Of a stretch of 64,000 bases of DNA, positions 36,218-44,451 are shown piece after piece; within the stretch, counting starts at the first letter, position 1, and each line of letters begins with the position of its first letter. Source of the DNA: Pandoraea bronchicola (GTDB lineage: Bacteria > Pseudomonadota > Gammaproteobacteria > Burkholderiales > Burkholderiaceae); assembly GCF_902459805.1 (NCBI RefSeq), contig NZ_CABPST010000002.1, forward strand, positions 620,001-684,000, read 5' to 3'. The notes under the pieces were generated by a model that saw only the letters and a program-made list of their open reading frames with translations, did not search any database and was not told the DNA's origin. The translations under genes were made by a program, and so were the position numbers.

Positions 36218-36272
36218 TCCCCGCTCACGCGGGGGCATGCATGCGGTGCAGAAAATTCGCTTGTCTTCACTC

Positions 36273-36286
36273 GGCCGCCGTTGGCC
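36273..36286 (-). promoter_or_regulatory. Second AACGGC hexaloop hairpin (possible ANTAR P1)
   Basis: On the minus strand GGCC (36286-36283) and GGCC (36276-36273) can pair around the same hexaloop AACGGC. The stem is only four bases, and 55 bases (with a CCCCGC/GCGGGG hairpin at 36219-36234) separate it from the first hexaloop hairpin, so this assignment is tentative. Confidence 0.35.
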
Positions 36287-36615
36287 TTACGCAAGGGTTA
36301 GCAAATGGCGTGCCAAGCAGGCATTCGGCAAAGCGGATGTCACCGCAGACGCCCACGCCACGGCGGTTTGCGGGCAGTGAGTGACGAATGAAGATGCCAG
36401 GTGCCCGGTGATGCATGGCCCGCGCGAGCCGTGCGCGGTGACATCACAACGGGCACGATGCCGCATCGCGATGCGGCGGCGCACCATATCTGTGCCCTTT
36501 GCCTCCCACCATGACGGGGGGCTGCGCTACAGTTCGGCCGCTTTCGGTCGTTATTCCCAAGCAGGCTGGCCGCGTTTCCAGCGTTCGGCGACAACCACAT
36601 TCCCGGAACTCTCGC

Positions 36616-38427
36616 GTGTACCGCATCCTTCTCTGTCTGGTGGTCGCGGCGCTCGGCATCTCGCCACTTGCGCGGCTTAACGCCGCGCAAGCTGCTCCAC
36701 CGCCGCCTCAGGCCCTGCTGAACCTCGACGAGGCCTCCCGACAGGTCGACGCCGCCTCTCTCGCCAAATATCGTCAGATCGCTGCGGACTACAGCGCGGC
36801 CGTGCGCACCCGGCCCGGCGACGCCGCGCTCGCGATGGCACGCTGCCGGTTCATGCAGAACTTCTCCTGGTCGGACGAGTTGCGATGGGCAGAGCAAGCC
36901 CAGAAGGACCTGGAAACGTGTCAGCAGGATCTGAAAGCCAGGTTCGGCGATGAACCGGAGATCGCGCTTTACCTGCTGCAAAGTGTCTATGGCAAAGCCG
37001 CCGTCGCGCAAGGCACGGCCCTTCTGCCCAAGGCCGGGCATTGGCCCGAGAAGGATCGCGCGGGTCTGCATGCCGCCCTCTCAAGCGCCTATCAGGCAAC
37101 GCAGGACACGCGCAATGCCGGCTTGCAGGCTGTGAAAGCGGCCAGACTGGCGCCCGATACCCCCGTGCTACTGACCGCCGTTCGTTATCTCGCAACGACA
37201 GGCCAGAAGGACGAGGCAAAGCGTCTGCTGATGAACGCCCCTGTGCCGAAGACGCCTTGGGTAGCGAATTCATTCATCAATACCGCTCACGACTTGTTGC
37301 CCGGCACGACGGCACGCGAGGTGTTGCAGCGTATGCAGAAGGCGGGGCTGAAGGTCGATCCGTACGCAAGCGCGCGTGCCCTGCTTCAGGCGGGAGATGC
37401 CGCCGGGGCGCAACGTGCTCTGGCGGAAACCGCGCCGCAGGCCGCCACCGAAACCCCTCAAAATCGCGCGCTACGTCTGCGGGTCGGCCTTGCCGCCGGA
37501 GATGCCAAAGCAACGGAAGCTGCGCTTCTCGCATCGCTCGAACACGAAAGGGGCAATCTCTGGCCCCTCGCCCAATCGTACGGCGTGCTGCTGACGATCG
37601 ATCCCGCCGCAGCGTTTCGCCCGGCCTTCATCGGACTGCTGGCCACGCTTGTTTTCAGCGTGCTCCTTGTCGCCGTGTCTCCGGGCGTGCTGATGTTCCC
37701 CGCGCACTATATCGGCACCGTACGTGCGCGCAAGGGACGCCCGACCGTTCCCCTGTTTGACGGCATCGGTCTGCGCCACGCGTGGTATGGCCTGGCAGTG
37801 CTCTGCGTAGCCATAGGCATCATTCCCGTCCTCATGGCGGGACAATTCACACTGAGGGTCGGCAACAACATGCCGCTCCTGGAACCCAGAATCGCCATTG
37901 CGCACGTCGTGACCCTGTGCGTCATCATGCTCGCCCTGTGCGTGACGGTATGGCGCTTCGGCTGGCGCCAATGGCTCGGCAGCGGCAAGTGGAAGGTGAG
38001 ATGGTTCATCTGGCCCGTCATCCTCGTCGCTCTCATTGCGCTCAGTGGCTGGGTGTCCGCACGCCACCTTCCGACAGGCGTGCAGGTGCCGCAGTCGGCC
38101 GAGGTGATCGCACGCGGTGCGGCACAACTGGGTGGCCCGGGGTTCGCCCTGTTGCTGCTTGCCGTCGCGGTGCCGATTGTCGAAGAGTTCGTTTTCCGCG
38201 GCTGTCTGCTGGGGGGCCTGACGCGGCACATGAGCTTCTTCGCATCGAACCTGTGGCAAGCCGTGATCTTTGCTGCCGTTCACGTCGACGCCAGGCGTTT
38301 CCTGTTCTACCTGTTGGTCGGACTTACCGCCGGTTGGCTGGCGAAGCAGACGCGCGGCCTCGCCGCATCCATCTTGCTGCACGGCGTGATCAATGCGATT
38401 TTCGTCGTGCTGGTGCTGGCCCATTGA
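36616..38427 (+). CDS. CPBP-family intramembrane protease with N-terminal TPR-like region
   Basis: A 603-residue protein from the GTG at 36616, which is followed by a signal-like hydrophobic segment; an ATG at 36499 would add 39 Arg-rich residues and is less likely. Residues about 40-330 are helical repeats rich in Ala/Leu/Gln (TPR-like) and probably periplasmic. From about 340 there are several membrane helices. The CPBP/Abi motifs are complete: VEEFVFRG (Glu523, Glu524, Arg528), FAAVH (His556) and LLHGVIN (His589). These are the expected catalytic residues of Rce1-like glutamic proteases. The sensor-like N-terminal part is unusual. Confidence 0.82.
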   Translation: MYRILLCLVVAALGISPLARLNAAQAAPPPPQALLNLDEASRQVDAASLAKYRQIAADYSAAVRTRPGDAALAMARCRFMQNFSWSDELRWAEQAQKDLETCQQDLKARFGDEPEIALYLLQSVYGKAAVAQGTALLPKAGHWPEKDRAGLHAALSSAYQATQDTRNAGLQAVKAARLAPDTPVLLTAVRYLATTGQKDEAKRLLMNAPVPKTPWVANSFINTAHDLLPGTTAREVLQRMQKAGLKVDPYASARALLQAGDAAGAQRALAETAPQAATETPQNRALRLRVGLAAGDAKATEAALLASLEHERGNLWPLAQSYGVLLTIDPAAAFRPAFIGLLATLVFSVLLVAVSPGVLMFPAHYIGTVRARKGRPTVPLFDGIGLRHAWYGLAVLCVAIGIIPVLMAGQFTLRVGNNMPLLEPRIAIAHVVTLCVIMLALCVTVWRFGWRQWLGSGKWKVRWFIWPVILVALIALSGWVSARHLPTGVQVPQSAEVIARGAAQLGGPGFALLLLAVAVPIVEEFVFRGCLLGGLTRHMSFFASNLWQAVIFAAVHVDARRFLFYLLVGLTAGWLAKQTRGLAASILLHGVINAIFVVLVLAH

Positions 38428-38435
38428 CCGAACCA

Positions 38436-38474
38436 GTGACGGCGTTAGTGGATAATCGACCCGCTCGCCGTCAC
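38436..38474. other. Inverted repeat between the CPBP and DUF1345 genes
   Basis: GTGACGGCG (38436-38444) and CGCCGTCAC (38466-38474) are a perfect nine-base inverted repeat with a 21-base loop, between the CPBP stop and the next gene. It may act as a transcript processing or attenuation hairpin; there is no T-run. Confidence 0.4.
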
Positions 38475-38490
38475 CATTCGGATATTGCCT

Positions 38491-39162
38491 ATGAATGCCA
38501 AGCTCTTCCCTCATCTGCTTCGTTTCCACCCCCGACTGCTTATCGCGATTGTGATCGGCGTGCTCGCTGGCCTGTTCGTTCAGCTCGCCGTCAAGGGTGA
38601 GTTCAGCACCGTCACGCGCACACTGATCGGCTGGAATGCAGGCGCCTGGTCTTATCTCGCGATGATCTGGTTCATGATGGTCACCGCGCCCAAGCGCAGC
38701 ATCGAACGCTTTGCCGAGCAGGAAGATCAGAGCGCGGCCGTCGTACTCTCGGTGGTCAGCCTGTCGGCTATCGCCAGTGTGGCCGCCATCATCCACATTC
38801 TTGCCAGCGCTAAATCCGGCGCGCCGCACCACGCGTCCGAACACGTGCTGTTCGCCGCGGCCACACTCATCGCCGGGTGGTTTCTCGTGCCGACGATCTA
38901 CACGCTGCATTACGCACGCCTGTATTTCACGGACACAGAATCGCCTTTTGCATTGGCCTGGCCAGACCGCGACTGCGATCCGGATTACTGGGACTTCCTG
39001 TACTTCTCGTTCACCATCGCCGTCGCGTCGCAAACCGCCGACGTGGCGCTGAAGTCGCGCCGCATGCGACGCGCCACGCTCGCACAGGCCATCCTCTCGT
39101 TCTTCTTCAATCTGGCCGTGCTTGGCCTGTCGATCAATATCGGCGCCGGGCTGCTCAGCTAG
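38491..39162 (+). CDS. DUF1345-family membrane protein
   Basis: A 223-residue membrane protein with about five helices and the DUF1345 hallmark DPDYWDFLYFSFTIAVASQTADV near residues 165-190, followed by a final helix. The family's function is unknown; some members resemble ion-channel-like proteins. The ATG at 38491 is preferred over a TTG two codons earlier. Confidence 0.88.
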   Translation: MNAKLFPHLLRFHPRLLIAIVIGVLAGLFVQLAVKGEFSTVTRTLIGWNAGAWSYLAMIWFMMVTAPKRSIERFAEQEDQSAAVVLSVVSLSAIASVAAIIHILASAKSGAPHHASEHVLFAAATLIAGWFLVPTIYTLHYARLYFTDTESPFALAWPDRDCDPDYWDFLYFSFTIAVASQTADVALKSRRMRRATLAQAILSFFFNLAVLGLSINIGAGLLS

Positions 39163-39331
39163 ACGCTGCACTCGCGGCAGCTCGCCCCCGTGTGACATGT
39201 CGTCGCACGGGGTGCCGATATAAATCCCTTGAAAAACATACAAATAGCGCCCGCCGGCAGGCTGCCGTGCGCCGCGTCAATGCGCCACATGTGACGACTT
39301 GTCACGCGTGCTGCGATGCAGCACCGCCTAA

Positions 39332-39400
39332 TATGCATGCAAACAAATGGCGCTCAGAGCGTATCGACGCCATACAAGACAGGGTTAATTTGCATACATA
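39332..39400. promoter_or_regulatory. Near-perfect inverted repeat in the oxidase operon leader
   Basis: TATGCATGCAAA (39332-39343) and TTTGCATACATA (39389-39400) match as an inverted repeat at 11 of 12 positions, 45 bases apart. The left copy overlaps a TAATAT -10-like hexamer (39329-39334) and the right copy ends nine bases before the cioA ATG. Paired half sites at the promoter and the translation start suggest a repressor. The ATGCAT core is reminiscent of NsrR half sites, but this is only a resemblance. Confidence 0.4.
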
Positions 39401-39409
39401 GAGCGCAAC

Positions 39410-40855
39410 ATGACTGCCGTTCCGGAAGCCTTGGACCTCGCACGCCTGCAATTCGCGTTCACGGTCTCGTTTCACATCGTTTTCCCCGCTGTCTCCATCG
39501 GTCTGGCGAGTTTCATTGCCGTTCTCGAAGGTCTCTGGCTCAAAACAGGTAAGCCGCACTACCTCGATCTGTGCCGCTTCTGGTCGAAGGCCTTCGCCGT
39601 ATGCTTCGGCATGGGCGTGGTCTCCGGCGTGGTAATGGCCTATCAGTTCGGCACCAACTGGTCGGGCTTTTCGAGTTTCGCGGGGGCGGTCACCGGCCCG
39701 CTGCTCACCTACGAGGTCATGACGGCCTTCTTCCTCGAAGCCGGCTTTCTCGGCATCATGCTGTTCGGCTGGAATCGCGTGAGCGCGCGAGCGCACTTCG
39801 CCGCGACCTTGTGTGTGGCCATCGGCACACTGATTTCGACGTTCTGGATTCTCGCGTCGAATAGCTGGATGCAAACGCCGCAGGGCTTTGAAATCGTCGA
39901 CGGCCGCGTGGTCGTGCTGTCCTGGTGGGACGTGATATTCAACCCGTCCTTCCCCTATCGCCTCGCGCACATGAGCATTGCCGCGTTCGTCGTGGCTGCG
40001 CTGGTCGTGGCTGGCACCGGCGCCTGGCACCTGCTGCGCGGGCGCCGCGACCCGGCCGTCAAGACCATGTTCTCGATGGCCATGTGGCTGCTGCTGATCT
40101 TCGCGCCGTTGCAGGCCTTCGTTGGCGACCTTCACGGGCTGAACACGCGGGAACACCAACCCGCCAAGCTCGCCGCCATGGAAGGTCTCTGGGAGACGAA
40201 GACCGGCGGCACGCCGCTCAACCTGTTCGGCTGGCCCGACATGGAAGCCGAGACCACGCGCTACGCACTCGAAATACCGCATCTGGGCAGTCTCATCCTC
40301 ACGCATAGCTGGGACGGCGAGATTCGTGGCCTGAAGGAGTTTCCGAAAGACGAACGCCCCAACGTGCCGTTGGTGTTCTGGAGCTTCCGCATCATGGTCG
40401 GCCTTGGCGTGGCGATGATCGCCGCCGCCATCGCCGCAGTCTGGCTGCGCCGTCGCGGCACGCTCTTCACATCGCGCAACTTCGCCCGCGTCATGCTCGC
40501 GCTCTCGCCGACGGGCTTCGTCGCCCTGCTCGCCGGCTGGGTCACGACCGAAGCCGGACGCCAGCCGTGGGTCGTCTACGGGGTCATGCGCACCGCGCAC
40601 GCCATGTCGCCGGTCAGCGCACAGCAGGTGCAGGTCTCGCTGCTGATTCTCGTGCTGGCCTACTTCCTGGTGTTCGGCACCGGCGTGTACTACCTGCTGA
40701 AGATTCTTCGCGGCGGCCCGGGACTGTCCGGCGAATCGTCGAGGGCACCCGGCAATGGCCATACGCCGCATGACGGCCACCTCGTGCCGCAAGCGGCCCC
40801 CGCTATGTCGGGCCTGTCCGGCCGAATGGACACCGACCGCGCACACGCGACCTGA
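39410..40855 (+). CDS. cioA: Cytochrome bd-type quinol oxidase subunit I (CIO type)
   Basis: A 481-residue membrane subunit of a bd-family quinol oxidase, which reduces O2 to water with electrons from ubiquinol. The haem ligands are His22 (b595), His187 and Met393 (b558), the same spacing as in E. coli CydA. The Q-loop after GDLHGLNTREHQPAKLAAMEG is short, as in the cyanide-insensitive CIO branch. The C-terminal extension after residue 450 is hydrophilic and variable. It forms an operon with subunit II and a DUF2474 gene. Confidence 0.95.
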   Translation: MTAVPEALDLARLQFAFTVSFHIVFPAVSIGLASFIAVLEGLWLKTGKPHYLDLCRFWSKAFAVCFGMGVVSGVVMAYQFGTNWSGFSSFAGAVTGPLLTYEVMTAFFLEAGFLGIMLFGWNRVSARAHFAATLCVAIGTLISTFWILASNSWMQTPQGFEIVDGRVVVLSWWDVIFNPSFPYRLAHMSIAAFVVAALVVAGTGAWHLLRGRRDPAVKTMFSMAMWLLLIFAPLQAFVGDLHGLNTREHQPAKLAAMEGLWETKTGGTPLNLFGWPDMEAETTRYALEIPHLGSLILTHSWDGEIRGLKEFPKDERPNVPLVFWSFRIMVGLGVAMIAAAIAAVWLRRRGTLFTSRNFARVMLALSPTGFVALLAGWVTTEAGRQPWVVYGVMRTAHAMSPVSAQQVQVSLLILVLAYFLVFGTGVYYLLKILRGGPGLSGESSRAPGNGHTPHDGHLVPQAAPAMSGLSGRMDTDRAHAT

Positions 40856-40894
40856 TCGCCGCCCGACACGACATCGACCTTAGCGAGAATTCTT

Positions 40895-41893
40895 ATGGAT
40901 CTGACCTTAGCCTGGGCCGCCATCATCGCGCTCGGCCTGTTTCTCTACGTGGTGCTCGACGGTTTCGACCTCGGCATCGGTATTCTCTTCCCGTTCTTTC
41001 CTGACGCGGGCGAGCGCGACACCATGATGAACTCCGTCGCCCCGGTGTGGGACGGCAACGAGACGTGGCTTGTGCTCGGCGGCGCCGGCTTGCTCGCCGC
41101 GTTTCCGATGGTGTATTCGGTATTGCTCTCGGCGCTGTATCTGCCACTCGTGTTCATGCTGGTGTGCCTGATCTTTCGCGGCGTGGCGTTCGAGATTCGC
41201 GGGAAGTCACGCCGTACCCGGCAGTGGTGGGATCTGGCGTTCATCGGCGGCTCGGCTGGCGCCACATTCTTTCAGGGTGTCGCACTCGGTGCTTACCTGT
41301 CAGGCATTCCCGTCGAGAATGGGCAGTTCGCGGGCGACGCATTCGCCTGGGTCACGGCCTTCAATCTGTTCACCGGGCTGGGGCTGCTCGTGACGTATGC
41401 GCTACTCGGCGCGTGCTGGCTGATCGGCAAGACCGAGGGCGATTTGCAGCGCCGCCTGCGGGTGCTCGCCTGGCCGCTGACGCTGGCGCTCGTGGCCGCC
41501 ATGGCGATCGTCTCGCTGTGGACACCCTTGCGGCTGCCGCTCGTGGCCGAGCGCTGGTTCGACGACCAGTGGTTCTGGCGATGCCTGCCGGTGCCGTTCA
41601 TCGTCGCTGGCGCCACGCTCGTCATGCGTCGCGTGCTGCGCCGTGCGCACGACGCCACGCCGTTCTGGCTCGCCATCGGACTCGTGTTTCTCGGCTACAG
41701 CGGCCTGCTCATCAGCGCCTATCCCTACGCGATTCTGCCCGGCGTCACGCTCTGGGATGCCGCGGCACCGCATTCGAGTCTGTCGTTCACGCTATGGGGT
41801 GCGGCCTTCATCATTCCCGTGATCATCGCTTACACGATGCTGGCCTACTGGGTATTTCGCGGCAAGGTGACTCACGATGCGCACTATCACTGA
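40895..41893 (+). CDS. cioB: Cytochrome bd-type quinol oxidase subunit II (CIO type)
   Basis: A 332-residue subunit II with about eight helices. The N-terminus YVVLDGFDLGIGILFPF and the WDGNETWLVLGGAGLLAAFP motif are those of CydB/CioB. The gene starts 39 bases after cioA and overlaps the DUF2474 gene by 17 bases. Confidence 0.95.
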   Translation: MDLTLAWAAIIALGLFLYVVLDGFDLGIGILFPFFPDAGERDTMMNSVAPVWDGNETWLVLGGAGLLAAFPMVYSVLLSALYLPLVFMLVCLIFRGVAFEIRGKSRRTRQWWDLAFIGGSAGATFFQGVALGAYLSGIPVENGQFAGDAFAWVTAFNLFTGLGLLVTYALLGACWLIGKTEGDLQRRLRVLAWPLTLALVAAMAIVSLWTPLRLPLVAERWFDDQWFWRCLPVPFIVAGATLVMRRVLRRAHDATPFWLAIGLVFLGYSGLLISAYPYAILPGVTLWDAAAPHSSLSFTLWGAAFIIPVIIAYTMLAYWVFRGKVTHDAHYH

Positions 41894-42062
41894 TCTCGTA
41901 CGCCCGGCAGGGCGCAGGCAACGCGTGCGGGCCGTCGCCCGCAGTTCGTGGCAGCAGGCGCTGATTCGTTGGGGTTGGTTTGTCGCGCTGTGGTGCGCCG
42001 GTGTAGCGGGCACGGCATTGCTTGCACTACCATTCAAACTCATCATTGCATCTGCCAAATAG
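41877..42062 (+). CDS. DUF2474-family small membrane subunit of the oxidase
   Basis: A 61-residue protein with one membrane helix at about residues 30-57 (WGWFVALWCAGVAGTALLALPF), preceded by a basic segment. DUF2474 proteins are encoded next to CIO-type oxidases and are thought to play a CydX/CioZ-like stabilising role. The overlap with cioB indicates coupled translation. Members are commonly nearer 40-45 residues; the extra N-terminal 15-20 residues are basic and may not be conserved. Confidence 0.75.
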   Translation: MRTITDLVRPAGRRQRVRAVARSSWQQALIRWGWFVALWCAGVAGTALLALPFKLIIASAK

Positions 42063-42073
42063 GAGACAGGCTC

Positions 42074-42637
42074 ATGAAACGGCTTTCATTCCCGAGTGCG
42101 ATGTGCGTGGCAGGCGTGGCGGCCGTCGCCATGACACTCGCCACAGGTACGGCGCGTGCCGAAGGCATGAGCGTCTCGTCGAGCGCGTTCGCAGACAGCG
42201 GCCTGCTGCCCGCCGTCCACGCCGGGCTGGGTGAGTGCGGCGGGAAGAATGTCAGCCCGCCCATCGAGTGGAAAAATCTGCCGCAAGCCACGCGCAGCGT
42301 GGTCGTCACGATGAAGGACCCGGACGGTGCGAAAGGCGGCGGGGTCGTGCATTGGGTCGCTTACAACATTCCGGCCACGGTCTCCTCGCTCGCCGCCGGT
42401 GCGGGCAACGAAACGAGCCAGCAGGTCACCGTCGGCAAAAACGTCAGCGGTGCGATGGCGTACCGCGGCGCCTGCCCGCCGGTCGGCGATACGCCGCATC
42501 ACTACATCATCACGGTGACGGCAACCGATATCGAGCCGGGCCGATTGCCGGCCGGCCTCGACGCCAACGGTCTGTCCGCCGCACTCGCCGGTCACACGCT
42601 GAATGGCTCGACCATCGTGGCGCGTTACGGCCGGTAA
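42074..42637 (+). CDS. YbhB/YbcL-family (PEBP-like) periplasmic protein
   Basis: A 187-residue protein with a signal peptide (cleavage after ARA, about residue 29) and a PEBP-like domain containing KNVSPPIEW, the DPDG ... VVHWVAYNIP motif and a C-terminal GDTPHHYIITVTATD strand. The family is related to Raf-kinase-inhibitor proteins but its bacterial role is unclear. AGGAGA precedes the ATG and the gene starts 11 bases after the DUF2474 stop, so it is probably the last gene of the oxidase operon. Confidence 0.85.
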   Translation: MKRLSFPSAMCVAGVAAVAMTLATGTARAEGMSVSSSAFADSGLLPAVHAGLGECGGKNVSPPIEWKNLPQATRSVVVTMKDPDGAKGGGVVHWVAYNIPATVSSLAAGAGNETSQQVTVGKNVSGAMAYRGACPPVGDTPHHYIITVTATDIEPGRLPAGLDANGLSAALAGHTLNGSTIVARYGR

Positions 42638-42655
42638 AACGTAGCGACACCATAG

Positions 42656-42700
42656 AAAAAGCGCCGGCGGGACACACCCCGCCGGCGCTTTTCGTTTTTT
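42656..42700. terminator. Bidirectional terminator between ybhB-like and folE genes
   Basis: An 11-base GC stem (GCGCCGGCGGG at 42661-42671) pairs with CCCGCCGGCGC (42678-42688). It is flanked by A-runs on the left and TTTT plus a later T6 on the right. It can end transcription of both convergent genes. Confidence 0.9.
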
Positions 42701-42721
42701 CGCTTCCCGTCTGTTGCTCGC

Positions 42722-43288
42722 TTACTTGTCGCGAGCGAGCGCAAGGAACTCGGTGCGCAGCGCGAGATTGGGCTGCAACTCGCCGAGCATCGAAGACGTC
42801 ACGGTCTCTTCACCCGCCGTGCGAATGCCGCGGCTTTCCATGCACATGTGACGGCACGACACCACCACGCCAACGGCCTTCGGCTGCAGATGCGTCATCA
42901 GCGCTTCGGCGACCTGCGTCGTCAGACGCTCCTGCACTTGCAGGCGGCGTGCGAAGCAGTCGACCAGACGCGTGAGTTTCGACAATCCGACGATCTTGCC
43001 GTTGGGCAGATAGCCAATCGTCGCCTTGCCGAAGAACGGCGCGAGATGGTGCTCGCAATGACTGTAGACGGGAATGCCGCGCACGACGATCAATTCGTTG
43101 TATTGCTCTGCCCCGTCTTCGAAGACCTTGAGCACTTCGGCTGGGTCCTGACCATAACCGGCCGTCCATTGACGCCATGCTTTCTGCACGCGTGACGGCG
43201 TTTCGTGCAGACCGGGGCGGTCCGGGTCTTCGCCGATGTGTTTCAGGAATCGCTTCCAGTCGTTTTCGTCGAACGTGTCGTGAGACAT
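42722..43288 (-). CDS. folE: GTP cyclohydrolase I
   Basis: A 188-residue enzyme that converts GTP to 7,8-dihydroneopterin triphosphate, the first step of folate and pterin synthesis. The zinc ligands Cys78, His81 (YSHCEHHLAPF) and Cys149 (SCRHMCMESRG) are present, as is the QERLT segment. The start at 43288 has AAGGAG upstream; residues before it are not family-like. It is shorter than E. coli FolE (222) mainly at the N-terminus. It is a single gene, convergent to the oxidase operon. Confidence 0.95.
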   Translation of the reverse strand: MSHDTFDENDWKRFLKHIGEDPDRPGLHETPSRVQKAWRQWTAGYGQDPAEVLKVFEDGAEQYNELIVVRGIPVYSHCEHHLAPFFGKATIGYLPNGKIVGLSKLTRLVDCFARRLQVQERLTTQVAEALMTHLQPKAVGVVVSCRHMCMESRGIRTAGEETVTSSMLGELQPNLALRTEFLALARDK

Positions 43289-43485
43289 ATCAATCAAGCT
43301 CCTTGCATGAGGTCCGGTGCGCTGCGCCGCTACGGCTCGCGCGCCCCGTGCGCCGCCGGACATGTGCGCACAATAGCAGAGAGTCCCTCCGCGCGCATGG
43401 CGCTCGCCCCGATCGCCCCGAATTGCCCATGCCGGCGCTTTTGCGCTAAGGTGGCAGCGGACAACCGCAACGCACGAGGCGTGTC

Positions 43486-44451
43486 ATGCAGGCATCCATT
43501 CGCATGTGCACTAACGCGATGACTCTTGCCGTCACGGCCACACTGGCCGGCTGTGGCAATCACGGCCCGGCGCCGTGGCAGGGCTATGTGGAAGGCGAGT
43601 TCGTCTACGTCGCCTCCTCGCAGGCCGGAACGCTCCAGACGCTGTCGGTCAAGCGCGGCCAGCAGGTCAAGGCAGGCGACGCCCTCTTCGATCTCGAATC
43701 CACGTTCGAGCTTGCCGCGCAGGCCCACGCGCGCGAGACCCTTGCCAGCGCCGAAGCGCAGTTGCGCGATCTCGATACCGGCAAGCGTCCCGATGAAATT
43801 GCCGTGTCTGCCGCCCAACTCAAGCAAGCCATCGCCGTTCGCGACAAATCGGTTGCGCAGTTCGACCGCGATCAGGCGCAATACGCCGCAGGGGGCATCT
43901 CCCGCGAACAGCTCGACGCCAGCCGTGCCGACGCGCGCAGCAGCACGGCGCGCGTGCAGGAATTGCAAAGCAGTCTGGCCGTGGCGAGACTGCCGGGGCG
44001 CGAAGCCCAGCGGCAGGCACAGGCCGCACAAGTCGACGTGGCGCGTGCCTCGCTCGCGCAGGCCGACTGGCAGCTTGCGCAAAAGCATCCGGGCGCGAGC
44101 GCTGCCGGCCTCGTGTACGACACGATGTATCGCGTTGGCGAATGGGTTGCGGCGGGCAGCCCTGTCGTGCGGCTGCTGCCGCCCGGCAACATCAAGGTCC
44201 GCTTCTTCGTACCCGAGGCGGTGCTGGGCAGCCTGAGCGCCGGCCAGACGGTGCACATCGGCTGCGATGGTTGCGGCGCGGGCGTCGAGGCCCGCATTAC
44301 CTATGTCGCCAATCAGGCGGAGTACACGCCCCCCGTCATCTACAGCAACGACACGCGTGACAAGCTCGTCTACATGATCGAAGCCCATCCCGCCCCGGCC
44401 GACGCCATCAAACTCAATCCCGGCCAGCCGGTTCAGGTGACGCGCCAATGA
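43486..44451 (+). CDS. HlyD-family membrane-fusion protein, predicted lipoprotein
   Basis: A 321-residue periplasmic adaptor with a lipobox (TLAG-Cys23), two biotinyl-lipoyl-like half motifs (VASSQAGTLQTLSVKRGQQVKAG and the YRVGEWVAAGSPVV region) and a coiled-coil hairpin between them (about 75-185). It resembles YhiI/YbhG. It is the first gene of a four-gene exporter and overlaps the ATPase gene by four bases. Adaptors of this class link the ABC-2 permease to an outer-membrane channel. Confidence 0.88.
   Translation: MQASIRMCTNAMTLAVTATLAGCGNHGPAPWQGYVEGEFVYVASSQAGTLQTLSVKRGQQVKAGDALFDLESTFELAAQAHARETLASAEAQLRDLDTGKRPDEIAVSAAQLKQAIAVRDKSVAQFDRDQAQYAAGGISREQLDASRADARSSTARVQELQSSLAVARLPGREAQRQAQAAQVDVARASLAQADWQLAQKHPGASAAGLVYDTMYRVGEWVAAGSPVVRLLPPGNIKVRFFVPEAVLGSLSAGQTVHIGCDGCGAGVEARITYVANQAEYTPPVIYSNDTRDKLVYMIEAHPAPADAIKLNPGQPVQVTRQ

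Noticed and set aside
42656-42700. GC-rich palindrome considered as a regulator site for folE
   Set aside because: It lies downstream of both convergent genes and has the stem and T-runs of a bidirectional terminator.
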